From Hyphomicrobiales bacterium (GTDB lineage Bacteria; Pseudomonadota; Alphaproteobacteria; Rhizobiales; Rhizobiaceae): a stretch of DNA of 64,000 bases. Shown here one piece after another: positions 1 to 8,121 of this stretch; position 1 is the stretch's first letter; each line of letters opens with the position of its first letter. The stretch is from contig UCEY01000002.1 in assembly GCA_900471605.1 (NCBI GenBank), positions 124,001-188,000 of the forward strand, given 5' to 3'. A program made the translations under genes and the position numbers. The notes below the pieces were generated by a model. That model ran no database searches. It saw only the letters and a program-made list of their open reading frames with translations, and had not been told where the DNA came from.

Positions 1-483
1 GCGCAGGGTCTTGGCGTCGAACTTCGAAAGATTGAGCGTCTTGCCGTTGACCTTGATCTTCGGGTTGGCGATGACATTGGCGGTATAAAGCGCGTTCTCG
101 TCGCTCTCGGTGCCGTAGGAGGCATCGACATAGTCGATCAGGCCTTCATCGAGCGGCCAGGCGTTCACCTTGCCTTCCCAATCGTCGACGATCGGGTTGC
201 CGAACCGGTAGACTTCCGTCTGCTGATAAGGAACGCGGGCGGCGATCCAGGCGTCCTTGGCAGCCTTCAGCGTCTCTTCGCTGGGCTTGGCGATCAGCGC
301 ATTGACGGCCTTGTCGAGCGTCTGCGCGGTCGTCAGCGAATCCTCGTATTTCGCATGCGCCAGTTCGGCATAATGCTTGAGAACGGCGGCGGATGTGGTG
401 GCGGCCTCAGCCTCTGTCACGACGAACGCCGCGGAAGCTGCGAAAAGCGCCAGGGCGGCGCCAAGAACGGTCTTGCGGATCAT
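1..483 (-). CDS. Imelysin-family periplasmic protein (N-terminal part)
   Basis: This is the first 161 residues of a protein that continues beyond the left edge. Residues 1-27 form a signal peptide ending in AEA, so the product is exported. The body carries the motif WPLDEGLIDYVD and the stretch QTEVYRFGNP, which I recognise from imelysin/IrpA-type proteins linked to iron handling. The ATG at 483 follows GGAGAGG. Family knowledge: such genes often head an iron-regulated operon with a di-haem protein and a second imelysin, so the genes to the left may be of that kind (inference). An Irr-type motif lies upstream at 567-583. The catalytic or metal-site half of the protein is outside the window. 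Confidence 0.8.
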   Translation of the reverse strand, partial: MIRKTVLGAALALFAASAAFVVTEAEAATTSAAVLKHYAELAHAKYEDSLTTAQTLDKAVNALIAKPSEETLKAAKDAWIAARVPYQQTEVYRFGNPIVDDWEGKVNAWPLDEGLIDYVDASYGTESDENALYTANVIANPKIKVNGKTLNLSKFDAKTLR

Positions 484-528
484 GTCCCTCTCCTTCACGG
501 CCCGGATCTCTCCCCGGCCGTCAAAGGG

Positions 529-557
529 TTCATCGCGCAATTGGAAACTGGTGTCAA
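529..557 (-). promoter_or_regulatory. Candidate promoter of the imelysin gene
   Basis: Read on the minus strand there is a perfect -35 hexamer TTGACA at 557-552, a 17-bp spacer and a weak -10 GATGAA at 534-529. It lies 46 bp upstream of the imelysin start and directly next to the ICE-like motif at 567-583. The poor -10 is consistent with a promoter needing an activator, but that is inference. Confidence 0.4.
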
Positions 558-566
558 ACTATCTAG

Positions 567-583
567 TTTAGAATAATTTGAAA
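567..583. promoter_or_regulatory. ICE-like (Irr-type) iron control element
   Basis: The sequence TTTAGAA-TAA-TTTGAAA matches the first half of the rhizobial ICE consensus (TTTAGAA-N3-TTCTAAA) exactly and five of seven bases of the second half. It sits 84-100 bp upstream of the imelysin gene and just upstream of its candidate -35 box, a position suited to control by Irr. Assignment is by consensus only. Confidence 0.4.
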
Positions 584-617
584 GTAGAACTCGACTTTGA
601 CTTTGCCCCTGACGCAC

Positions 618-1907
618 TCAAGCTTTACGTTGCATCCGGCAGAAAAAGAATCCGTCCGTATCGGTACTTGCGGGCGTCAGCGTCACCGTCAGCGCATCTT
701 TTGAGCGAGGCTGCGGGGCGTCTTTCCCGAAAATACCGCCCCAGTGTTCTGCGGCAGGCGCAATCGAAAATTCCGGGTTCTCGGCACAGAAGCGGGAAAC
801 CTGGGCATCGTTCTCCTCCGGCAGGATGGAGCAGGTAACATAGAGCAGGGCGCCGCCCGGCTTCACGAAGACGGCGGCTTCGGAAAGCGCCTCCTGCTGC
901 TGGGCGATGCGTTCGTCGAGGTTTTTCGGCGTCAGCCGCCATTTGGTGTCCGGGCGACGGCGCCAGGTGCCTGTACCGGTGCAGGGCGCATCGACCAGAA
1001 CGGCGTCGAGCTTGCCCTTCAGGCCGTTGAGCTGCCGCGCATCGTCGTGCACCTGCACATTGCGGGTGCCGGCACGGCGCAGCCGTTCGATGATCGGCGC
1101 CAGCCGCTTGCGGTCGGCATCATAGGCGTGGATCTGGCCCTTGTTGTGCATGGCGGCCGACATGGCGAGCGTCTTGCCGCCGCCGCCGGCGCAATAGTCG
1201 AGGACCTGATGGTGCTCGCCCGGCTGCACCAGGTCGGCGACGATCTGCGAGCCTTCGTCCTGAACTTCGAACCAGCCTTTCTGGAACGAAAGCTCGGCGG
1301 TGACGTTGGGCAGGCGGGACGCTCCCTCGCCGGCGGCAATCCGGATGCCGTTGCGGGCGATGCGCGAAGGTTTCGCGGCCGAGCGTTCCAGCGCCTTGAC
1401 GACCTTCTCGCGAGACGCCTTCAACGTGTTGGCGCGCAGATCGAGGGTCGGACGGCCGGCCAAAGCCTTGGCCTCGATCAGCCAGTCCTCGCCGAAATTG
1501 GCTTCGAAGGATGGCTCGATCCAGTCCGGGATGTCGCCCTGAACATGGAGGGGCGCGTCGTCGAGATTGCGGGAGGCGAGCGACGAGAGGTTCGCCTCGG
1601 TCAAGGCCGGCGGCGCGAAGCGGTCGTCGGCAAATTCGGCCTGAAGAGCCTCGGGCGTAAGGCCCCATTGCCGGATGAGGACCGCATAAGCCAGGGCGGT
1701 CGGGCTGTCGTCGTCCATGAGCCAGGCGTGCGAAAGACGCATGCGCAGCGCGTCGTAGACGATGTTGCCGATCGCGGCACGATCGCCGGAACCGGCGAAA
1801 CGATGGGCGAGGCCCCAGTCCTTGAGGGCATCGGCGACAGGGCGCTTGCGCGTCTCGATGTCGGCCAGCACTTCTATGGCGCCGGCAATTCGTCCGCCCA
1901 ATCGCAT
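618..1907 (-). CDS. rsmB: 16S rRNA (cytosine-C5) methyltransferase, RsmB/NOP family
   Basis: A 429-residue SAM-dependent RNA m5C methyltransferase expected to modify 16S rRNA (C967 in E. coli numbering) in the cytoplasm. The N-terminal third resembles the NusB-like RNA-binding part. The SAM-binding loop DYCAGGGGKT is at about 237-246. The two family cysteines are both present, in DAPCTGTG (about residue 309) and VTCSILPEEN (about 359, the catalytic one). ATG start at 1907. It lies 97 bp downstream of rlpA on the same strand. The exact target base is inferred from the family. Confidence 0.9.
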   Translation of the reverse strand: MRLGGRIAGAIEVLADIETRKRPVADALKDWGLAHRFAGSGDRAAIGNIVYDALRMRLSHAWLMDDDSPTALAYAVLIRQWGLTPEALQAEFADDRFAPPALTEANLSSLASRNLDDAPLHVQGDIPDWIEPSFEANFGEDWLIEAKALAGRPTLDLRANTLKASREKVVKALERSAAKPSRIARNGIRIAAGEGASRLPNVTAELSFQKGWFEVQDEGSQIVADLVQPGEHHQVLDYCAGGGGKTLAMSAAMHNKGQIHAYDADRKRLAPIIERLRRAGTRNVQVHDDARQLNGLKGKLDAVLVDAPCTGTGTWRRRPDTKWRLTPKNLDERIAQQQEALSEAAVFVKPGGALLYVTCSILPEENDAQVSRFCAENPEFSIAPAAEHWGGIFGKDAPQPRSKDALTVTLTPASTDTDGFFFCRMQRKA

Positions 1908-2004
1908 GTCACACTCCGTGTCGGTTGCACCCGTATGGCAGGGGTCGTAACCGCGATTGCGCGACAGGGCAAGGGGTCGGCCTAAACGGTCTCTCCGAGC
2001 GGCC

Positions 2005-2415
2005 TCAGCCGTCGATCGCTTTCTGGCCCTTGCCCGGGACCTTCTGGTCGGCGGCGTCGACGATCTGATAACAGACCTGGGCGGTGCCCGAACTGATCAT
2101 GCCGATGTCCTTGGCTGCGGCCTTGGAGACGTCGAGGACCCGGCCGCGGATGAAGGGGCCACGGTCGTTGATGCGCACGACAACGCTTTTGCCGTTGCGC
2201 TTGTTCGTCACCATCACCCTGGTGCCGAACGGCAGCGTCCGGTGTGCCGCCGTCATGAGAGAGGCGTTCATTCGTTCCCCGGATGCGGTCTTGGATCCGA
2301 GGGCATACCAGGATGCGTGGCCGCATCCGGGCGCAGCATTGGCCTGCGCGGCGCCGAGAGTTGCAAAAGCAGCAATGGAGGCCGCGGCGAAAGTCGAGCG
2401 TCGAATTGTTGTCAA
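2005..2415 (-). CDS. rlpA: RlpA-family septal-ring lytic transglycosylase
   Basis: A 136-residue exported protein. Residues 1-27 are a signal peptide ending QANA, followed by a double-psi beta-barrel with the RlpA hallmarks GHASWYALGSKTASGE, LPFGTRVMVTN and INDRGPF. It acts on peptidoglycan, in other bacteria at the division septum. It is the short form with no SPOR domain, so septal targeting by denuded glycans is not obvious. No ATG or GTG fits; the frame starts with TTG at 2415, preceded by GGGGA at suitable spacing. A 382-bp leader with a large inverted repeat lies upstream. Confidence 0.85.
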   Translation of the reverse strand: MTTIRRSTFAAASIAAFATLGAAQANAAPGCGHASWYALGSKTASGERMNASLMTAAHRTLPFGTRVMVTNKRNGKSVVVRINDRGPFIRGRVLDVSKAAAKDIGMISSGTAQVCYQIVDAADQKVPGKGQKAIDG

Positions 2416-2797
2416 GTCGGTCGTCCCCGTTCGTTTTGTCCCTGCACGTTGCGTGCAAAACGGCTAAGCGGGGCGAAAAGTGGCGAAAAAGTGGGTCTTT
2501 CGATCACGGAACGTTACAGGCTGTAACATTCGTGATTATAATTTGGCGAATCTTTTTAAGAAGCCAGCTAACCTTCTGCGGAAGAAAACCTTTAAAAACA
2601 GTCAGAAAGCGGAATGCTGTTTCAGCATGACTCGCGGCGAGCTGCCGATCACGAAAATCGCAGAAAAAAATTTATCGCGAGGTGAGATTTAATGCCTCAT
2701 TTGGGCAAATTTTGTGACGCTCAGCCGTAAGTCTTAAGAAATAATAACTAGATCGACCGATCAGGATGGAAATTTCCACCGTTTCAAAATGGGAATT
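2416..2797. other. Non-coding gap upstream of rlpA
   Basis: This 382-bp stretch, between the 3' end of the epimerase gene and the rlpA start, is much more AT-rich than its flanks and has no convincing gene. It contains the inverted repeat at 2504-2535, several A/T runs, and a pair of similar GGTGAAATTCCC / GGTGGAAATTTCC segments (minus strand, about 2770-2800) just after the epimerase stop. I see no clear terminator. Confidence 0.6.
2504..2535. repeat. Near-perfect inverted repeat upstream of rlpA
   Basis: The left arm at 2504-2519 (TCACGGAACGTTACAG) and right arm at 2521-2535 (CTGTAACATTCGTGA) pair over 14-15 bases around one central G, with a perfect 7-bp core GTTACAG/CTGTAAC. It lies about 90-120 bp before the rlpA start. 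It looks like a dimeric operator rather than a terminator, as no T-run follows on either strand. Confidence 0.6.
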
Positions 2798-3673
2798 TCA
2801 CCCTCGCCAGCGGTCCGAGTGCCACATCTCCGGGAGCGACATCCGGTAGTTCGGGAAGCGGAAGTCGAAGCCCGCGGCGCGGATCTTGGCGTTCGAAACG
2901 CGCTTGTTGGCGCCATAGAAGGAGCGCGCCATCGGCGTCATGTCGGCGGTCTCGAAATCCAGTTCCGGCGGCGGTTCGACGCCCATCAGCCGCGCCGCTT
3001 CGACGATGACATCCTGCGGCGGACCCGGCTCGTCGTCGGTGACATTATATATGCCGCCCATATTGCCCTTCGCGAGGAAGAGCGCCGCGCCGCCGATGTC
3101 TTCGACGCGGATCCGGTTGAAGACCTGGTCTCTCTTTATAATACGCCGCGCCGTGCCGCGTGCGAGATTGACGAAGGCATTGCGGCCCGGTCCGTAGATG
3201 CCGGAGAGACGAAGGCTGGCGACGGGAATGCCTGCGGCTTTGCCTTCGGCAGCCCATGCTTCCTCGGTATCCACCCGCTCGATCGAACGGCCCTGGATCG
3301 GACTGCCCGGTGTTTCCTCGGTGACCCATCCGCCGCCGTGATCGCCGTAGACGCCGACCGTCGAGAGATAGCCGATCCATTCGAGTTTCGGGCAGAGTTC
3401 CCGCAGCCGACCGGAGACGAGCTTCAGCAGCGGATCGCCCTCCGTGCCCGGCGGAATCGACTGCACCAGATGCGTGATCGCCCGCAGTTCCGCCAGAAGT
3501 TCGTCGCTGAACGGGCTGCCGTCGAACACGAATGCCTTGACGTCCTGGGCCGCGAGCTCCAGCGCCTTGTGGGCCGTCCTGACCGTGCCGGAGACCGGAT
3601 GGCCTTCGGATCCAAAAGCTTCGGCGATCGCCTGGCCCGAATAACCGCACCCGAAGATCATCACATTCATCAT
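2798..3673 (-). CDS. NAD(P)-dependent epimerase/dehydratase family protein
   Basis: A 291-residue short-chain-type Rossmann protein. It opens with the dinucleotide-binding sequence MIFGCGYSGQAIAEAF and carries LSTVGVYGDHGG and SGIYGPGR, where an extended SDR has its Ser/Tyr active-site region; the usual YxxxK is not obvious. It resembles the SDR proteins sometimes called YeeZ-like; the substrate is unknown. An ATG at 3673 fits the family N-terminus; the open frame runs further upstream but that part overlaps queG. The start overlaps the queG stop as ATGA, so the two are translationally coupled. Confidence 0.8.
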   Translation of the reverse strand: MMNVMIFGCGYSGQAIAEAFGSEGHPVSGTVRTAHKALELAAQDVKAFVFDGSPFSDELLAELRAITHLVQSIPPGTEGDPLLKLVSGRLRELCPKLEWIGYLSTVGVYGDHGGGWVTEETPGSPIQGRSIERVDTEEAWAAEGKAAGIPVASLRLSGIYGPGRNAFVNLARGTARRIIKRDQVFNRIRVEDIGGAALFLAKGNMGGIYNVTDDEPGPPQDVIVEAARLMGVEPPPELDFETADMTPMARSFYGANKRVSNAKIRAAGFDFRFPNYRMSLPEMWHSDRWRG

Positions 3674-4845
3674 GCCGCTCCCGCCAGTCGCCATTCTTCC
3701 CGTACCTCCGGATCGTCTTCCGCACCGCGTGCCTTGGCGAACCGCGTAAAATCGTCCTCTGTCATCAGCCGCTTCAGAGCCCATATAGCCATGCCGCGCA
3801 CCACGGGCGAGGGGTCGCCCGCAAGGACGAGACATTGCCCGATGAACCCGGCATCATCGGAATTGCCGGCGGCGATCAGCACATTGCGGATGAAACGGTC
3901 CCGCCCGATGCGCTTGACCGGCGAGCCGCTGAAGAAAGTCCGAAAGGTCGCGTCGTCAAGGGTCAGCAGAAACGCGATCGACGGTTCCTTGAGGTCCTCG
4001 CGTGCCTGCAGCTTCATTTCCGAGGCGCTGGCGGCGAACTTGTTCCAGGGGCAGGCGGCAAGACAGTCGTCGCAGCCATAGACGCGGTTGCCGATCAGGG
4101 GCCGGAACTCCGGGTCGATCGGCCCCTTGTGCTCGATCGTCAGGTAGGAGATGCAGCGGCGGGCATCGAGCCGATAGGGCGCCGGAAAGGCAGCCGTCGG
4201 ACAGGCATCGAGACAGGCGCGGCAGGAACCGCAATGGTCTGTCTCGGCCTCATCCAAAATAAGGTCCGCCGTGGTGAACAGGCTGCCCAGGAACAGCCAG
4301 GACCCATGGGTGCGGCTGACGAGATTGGTGTGCTTGCCCTGCCAGCCAAGTCCGGCCGCCGCCGCCAGCGGCTTTTCCATCACCGGCGCGGTATCGACGA
4401 AAACCTTGACGTCCTCGCCGGCACGCGCGGCAAAACGTGTGGCGATCTCCTTGAGACGCCCCTTGATCACATCGTGATAATCGCGATTGCGCGCATAGAC
4501 GGAGATGGCCGCCTTGTCCGGTTTTTCCAGAATGCCGCGCGGGTCTTCGTCCGGGCCGTAGTTGAGCCCGAACATGACGATCGAACGCACCTGATCCCAC
4601 AGCACTTTTGGATCGGCGCGGCGCAGCCTCGTCTCCGCCATCCAGTCCATGCTGCCGTGGTGTCCGTCGGCCAGAAAGATCTCCAGCCGCTCAGGCGCCT
4701 GCGGAATGCTGTCCGGGCCGGTGATGCGGCAAAGATCGAATCCCTGGGCCGCCGCTTCCTCGCGGATGAAGGCGGTCAGCTTCTCCCGCCGCCGAAGCGC
4801 CTTTTCTTCCTCGCGCGCGGGCGCGTCAGAAATCAAGGTCCGCAT
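3670..4845 (-). CDS. queG: Epoxyqueuosine reductase QueG
   Basis: A 391-residue enzyme for the last step of queuosine synthesis, reducing epoxyqueuosine to queuosine in tRNA with a cobalamin cofactor. Visible features are the active-site stretch FVDTAPVMEKPLA (Asp about 151), two 4Fe-4S binding sets (CGSCRACLDACP at about 205-217 and CDDCLAACPW at about 258-267), and a C-terminal HEAT-like segment. The ATG at 4845 is preferred to the in-frame TTG at 4884 and gives a 20-bp overlap with the fzlA end. Transcribed after fzlA and before the epimerase gene. Confidence 0.92.
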   Translation of the reverse strand: MRTLISDAPAREEEKALRRREKLTAFIREEAAAQGFDLCRITGPDSIPQAPERLEIFLADGHHGSMDWMAETRLRRADPKVLWDQVRSIVMFGLNYGPDEDPRGILEKPDKAAISVYARNRDYHDVIKGRLKEIATRFAARAGEDVKVFVDTAPVMEKPLAAAAGLGWQGKHTNLVSRTHGSWLFLGSLFTTADLILDEAETDHCGSCRACLDACPTAAFPAPYRLDARRCISYLTIEHKGPIDPEFRPLIGNRVYGCDDCLAACPWNKFAASASEMKLQAREDLKEPSIAFLLTLDDATFRTFFSGSPVKRIGRDRFIRNVLIAAGNSDDAGFIGQCLVLAGDPSPVVRGMAIWALKRLMTEDDFTRFAKARGAEDDPEVREEWRLAGAA

Positions 4846-5518
4846 AGTGGGATACCGGGGTAAGGCCGCGGATGCGCTCGGCAAGCATCGGCCGGAAGGA
4901 AGGGCGGGATTTCAGCCGCTGATACCAGTCCTTGGCGACCGGCGTCTCCGACCAGTCGATCTCTCCAAGATAGTCGAGGATCGAAATCGAGGCGGCGGCG
5001 GCAAGGTCGGCATAGCTCAAGCGGTCACCCGCAAGCCAGGGCCGCGAACCCGCAAGCCAGGAGAGATATTTCATATGCTGGCGGATATTGGCGCGGGATG
5101 TGCGCAGTACCTTCGAATCAGGCGCTCCCCCGCCTTGAGCCGTCGTCATCTGCAGCTTGAAGACCCGTTCGCGGGTCAGCGGCCGGGTAACGTCCTGCTC
5201 CATCTTCTGCAGGAACCATTCCGTCAGGCGCCGGATCTCGGCCCGCTGCCACGGGTCCTCTGCAAGCAGCCGGCGGTCGCGCTTCAGCACGCCATGCGTT
5301 TCGTCGAGAAATTCCAGGAGCACGGAAGGGCCACAAAGCACTCTCATGCTGTCGTCGACATAGACCGGAAGCGTGCCCGCCGGATTGAGCGTCAGGAATT
5401 CCCGGCGCTTTTCCCACGGCTGCTCCTCAACCAGATCCGCCTGGAAGCCGTATTCGGCAAGGATCAGCCGGACGAACCGCGAGGCCGAAGACATGGAATG
5501 ATGATAGAGCGTGGGCAT
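4826..5518 (-). CDS. fzlA: GST-fold protein, FtsZ-binding FzlA type
   Basis: A 230-residue glutathione S-transferase-fold protein. The N-terminal thioredoxin-like domain starts LYHHSMSSASRFVRL and contains NPAGTLPVYVDD; an all-helical domain follows with the GST motif AGDRLSYADLAAAA. The conserved tail HYADLDF and overall sequence match the alphaproteobacterial FzlA group, which in Caulobacter binds FtsZ filaments and is needed for constriction. Such proteins are thought not to need GST activity. ATG at 5518. It heads the fzlA-queG-epimerase unit. Orthology is from recognition of the sequence, not a search. Confidence 0.8.
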   Translation of the reverse strand: MPTLYHHSMSSASRFVRLILAEYGFQADLVEEQPWEKRREFLTLNPAGTLPVYVDDSMRVLCGPSVLLEFLDETHGVLKRDRRLLAEDPWQRAEIRRLTEWFLQKMEQDVTRPLTRERVFKLQMTTAQGGGAPDSKVLRTSRANIRQHMKYLSWLAGSRPWLAGDRLSYADLAAAASISILDYLGEIDWSETPVAKDWYQRLKSRPSFRPMLAERIRGLTPVSHYADLDF

Positions 5519-5674
5519 GGATACTTGAACTTCACGAACTTCGTATAGGAGGGGTAGGGGCGCCTCACGCGCCCGCCTGACATATGGCAGCTATATGGAT
5601 TTGGTAGGCCCAAGACAAGCAAGGCCTCATAAAGTGCTTAAAACTGCCCCTATCTACTCAATAAAGGATTAAGA

Positions 5675-6559
5675 ATGGCGGATCAGTCCATCATCAGTGC
5701 GCTCATCCTCGGTGTGATCGAGGGTATTACCGAGTTTTTGCCGATCTCCAGCACTGGCCATCTCATCATCGCAGAGCAATGGCTGGGCCACCGGTCTGAT
5801 ACGTTCAACATCGTCATCCAGGCAGGCGCCATCATCGCCGTGACCATCATCTACTGGCGCCGCCTGCTCAATCTGCTGCTGGGCTGGCGCGAACCGGAAA
5901 ACCGCGATTATGCCGCCAAGCTGATCGTCGCTTTCCTGATCACCGCAGTTCTCGGGCTGATCGTAAAGAAGCTCGGATTCGCGCTTCCCAACGACGCGGC
6001 ACCGATTGCCTGGGCGCTGATCATCGGCGGCATCTGGATGATTTTTGCCGAATGGGCGGCCGCACGCAGGCCGGCTTCCACCCGGATAACCTGGCTCGTC
6101 GCCATCCTGGTCGGTATTGCCCAGGTCGTTGCCGGCGTCTTCCCCGGAACATCGCGTTCAGGCGCCACGATCTTCATCGCCATGTTGGCCGGTACGGGAA
6201 GCCGGGCTGCGGCCACGGAGTTCGCGTTTCTCGTGGGCATTCCGACCATGTATGCGGCAAGTGGCTACGAGCTGGTGAAGACGCTCAAGGACGGCAGCGC
6301 CGGGCACGAGGATTGGACGTCTCTCGGCGTGGCTTTCGTCGTATCGACGATCGTTGCCTTCGTCGCAGTGAAATGGCTGCTGACTTATATCCGCAGTAAC
6401 CGCTTTACCGTTTTTGCGATCTACAGAATCATTCTTGGATTTTTGCTTCTTGGCCTGATCGCCCTGGGGTCGGTCCCGCAGCACGGTGGCCAGAATGCGG
6501 TGGTCTCAAGCGCTGGGGCGCCTGCCGATACTGCCCTGCGTCCCGCACTGGTAAAGTGA
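5675..6559 (+). CDS. uppP: Undecaprenyl-diphosphatase UppP (BacA)
   Basis: A 294-residue integral membrane protein that dephosphorylates undecaprenyl diphosphate to recycle the lipid carrier for peptidoglycan and O-antigen; overproduction gives bacitracin resistance in other bacteria. Both signature motifs are present: EGITEFLPISSTGHL near residues 17-31 and PGTSRSGATI near 156-165. About eight hydrophobic segments are visible. ATG at 5675 follows AAAGGATTAAGA. The last 30 residues after the final membrane segment are Ala/Pro-rich. A strong terminator follows at 6582-6612. Confidence 0.95.
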   Translation: MADQSIISALILGVIEGITEFLPISSTGHLIIAEQWLGHRSDTFNIVIQAGAIIAVTIIYWRRLLNLLLGWREPENRDYAAKLIVAFLITAVLGLIVKKLGFALPNDAAPIAWALIIGGIWMIFAEWAAARRPASTRITWLVAILVGIAQVVAGVFPGTSRSGATIFIAMLAGTGSRAAATEFAFLVGIPTMYAASGYELVKTLKDGSAGHEDWTSLGVAFVVSTIVAFVAVKWLLTYIRSNRFTVFAIYRIILGFLLLGLIALGSVPQHGGQNAVVSSAGAPADTALRPALVK

Positions 6560-6581
6560 GGATCGTTTTAGCTTCGGCAAG

Positions 6582-6612
6582 AAAAAGGCCGCTGAGAAGC
6601 GGCCTTTTTTTT
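6582..6612. terminator. Bidirectional intrinsic terminator
   Basis: A perfect 7-bp stem GGCCGCT (6587-6593) / AGCGGCC (6598-6604) with loop GAGA is flanked by five A on the left and eight T on the right, so it can stop transcripts from uppP (+) and from the small gene at 6626-6778 (-). Confidence 0.9.
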
Positions 6613-6625
6613 GCGTGTTGAACGC

Positions 6626-6778
6626 TCAGTGACGGATGGATGCCGTGCTGCACGGATCGACGCCATATGCGGGCGTGCATTCGCTCTTGCCGGCGGCTCC
6701 CGTCGTCGGGGCCATGAAAGAGCCCGCGAGGATGATCAGTGCTGCACACGCAAAAAAGAGGGCGATGGGCTTGCCCAT
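6626..6778 (-). CDS. Small exported or membrane-anchored protein, 50 aa
   Basis: I do not recognise a family. From the ATG at 6778 the product has a basic start (MGKP), a hydrophobic stretch of about 20 residues (IALFFACAALIILAGSFM) and a short tail with two cysteines (SECTPAYGVDPCSTASIRH) that could form one disulphide in the periplasm. A GTG at 6814 would add 12 residues. AAAGG precedes the ATG by nine bases. The gene is followed by the terminator shared with uppP, which supports it being a true transcription unit. Confidence 0.5.
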   Translation of the reverse strand: MGKPIALFFACAALIILAGSFMAPTTGAAGKSECTPAYGVDPCSTASIRH

Positions 6779-7038
6779 GGAGGAATGCCTTTCGATGGAT
6801 GATTTTATCGTCACGGTTGCGCCGCTTGTCTCGTGAGGGTGGATTTATGGGTTGGATTAGAAGAATTCAATAAAGGATTTTGCTGAACCGGCCGTTAACG
6901 CCACTGCTTCGGCAACTGCGACCTTTGTGCCACTATCCTTGCCCGAAACATGAGCGACAACAAAGGGCTGCCCGATTTTTCAGCGGGACAGTGCTGCCGT
7001 GTCGAGGCGAAACAAATCGCCGGATATGGTTAATGATA

Positions 7039-8019
7039 TCAGGCCGCGCGGCCCGAACCGGTGTACTGGCCCTGCGGACGATACTGTACAAGGTAGGATG
7101 GCAGGACGGAGGAAACGAGCGTCGGCCGGATGCCTATCCCCGACAAAGTGCGGCCTTCCGTGGCGGCAGCGTCGGAGACGACATTGTCGGTCTTCAGCAG
7201 CTTTACCTGATCGCTGGTGATCGGCGGCTGGATGAAGGGGACGAGCGACGCGATGCTGCCGATCAGCGATGCGATGCCGAAGGGCAGCGAGACCAGCGCA
7301 TTGCTGCGGTTGGTGACGCGCAGCATCGTCTCGAGACACTGGCGGAAAGTCATGACTTCGCCGCCGCCGAGTTCATAGATCTGGCCGGGCGCGATCGTGC
7401 CGTCAACGGAACGGGCGACCGTTTCGGCGACATCCTCGACATAGACCGGCTGGAACTTCGTCTTGCCGCCGCCGATCAGCGGCAGAGCAGGGAAAGTGCG
7501 GGCCATGGACGCGAATTTGTTGAAGAAACTGTCTTCCGCGCCGAACATGATCGACGGTCGCAGGATCACGGCGTCCGGCAGCGTCGAGAGGATCGTCGCC
7601 TCGGCACGGCCTTTGCTGCGGGCATAGGAAGATTCCGAATTGGCATCGGCACCGATGGCCGAAATATGGGTGAGCTTGGCACCGGCTGCACGTGCTGCCT
7701 CCACGACCGCGCGGGCGCCAAAATCCTGGACCGCGTCGAACGTGTTGCGGCCGCTCTCGAACATGATGCCGACGCAGTTGACCACATGCGAAGCGCCTTC
7801 GACAGCGCGCAGAACCGACTGGCGGTAACGCAGGTTCGCCTGGATCAGCGAGATCTGGCCGACATAGCCGGCCGGCAGCAGGAAGCCGGCGAGATCCGGG
7901 CGGCGAACGGCGACCCGGACGCGATAACCGCGCTTTGCAAGCGCCCGCACCACATGCCTGCCGACGAAACCCGATCCTCCGAAGACGGTAACGAGTGGCG
8001 GAAGGTTGTTGACGGTCAT
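7039..8019 (-). CDS. Complex I NDUFA9-subunit-like NAD(P)-binding protein
   Basis: A 326-residue atypical SDR. The Rossmann motif VTVFGGSGFVGRHVVRAL is at about 10-27, followed by VVNCVGIMFESG and HISAIGADANS. Mitochondrial NDUFA9 is an accessory subunit of respiratory complex I; bacterial members bind NADPH and may attach to complex I, but their role is not settled. The protein ends in a basic, soluble tail. It is preceded by its own intergenic region of about 100 bp and is probably monocistronic. Confidence 0.8.
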   Translation of the reverse strand: MTVNNLPPLVTVFGGSGFVGRHVVRALAKRGYRVRVAVRRPDLAGFLLPAGYVGQISLIQANLRYRQSVLRAVEGASHVVNCVGIMFESGRNTFDAVQDFGARAVVEAARAAGAKLTHISAIGADANSESSYARSKGRAEATILSTLPDAVILRPSIMFGAEDSFFNKFASMARTFPALPLIGGGKTKFQPVYVEDVAETVARSVDGTIAPGQIYELGGGEVMTFRQCLETMLRVTNRSNALVSLPFGIASLIGSIASLVPFIQPPITSDQVKLLKTDNVVSDAAATEGRTLSGIGIRPTLVSSVLPSYLVQYRPQGQYTGSGRAA

Positions 8020-8121
8020 GGCGTGCTCCGGGAGCCTAGGGGAAGAGATGAGAGGTGTTTAACCGAATCGCGGCACGGGTGGAAGTGTCTCCACTGCCGC
8101 ACCGCACGCGATAAGCGGATC

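Noticed and set aside
744..1985. Plus-strand open frame of 413 codons opposite rsmB
   Set aside because: It lies antisense to a gene with all RsmB motifs; its composition is the Arg/Gly/Asp-rich pattern of high-GC shadow frames and it matches no family.
5527..5544. Tandem GAACTTCAC/GAACTTCGT before fzlA
   Set aside because: Only two short units with one change; no second evidence for a binding site.
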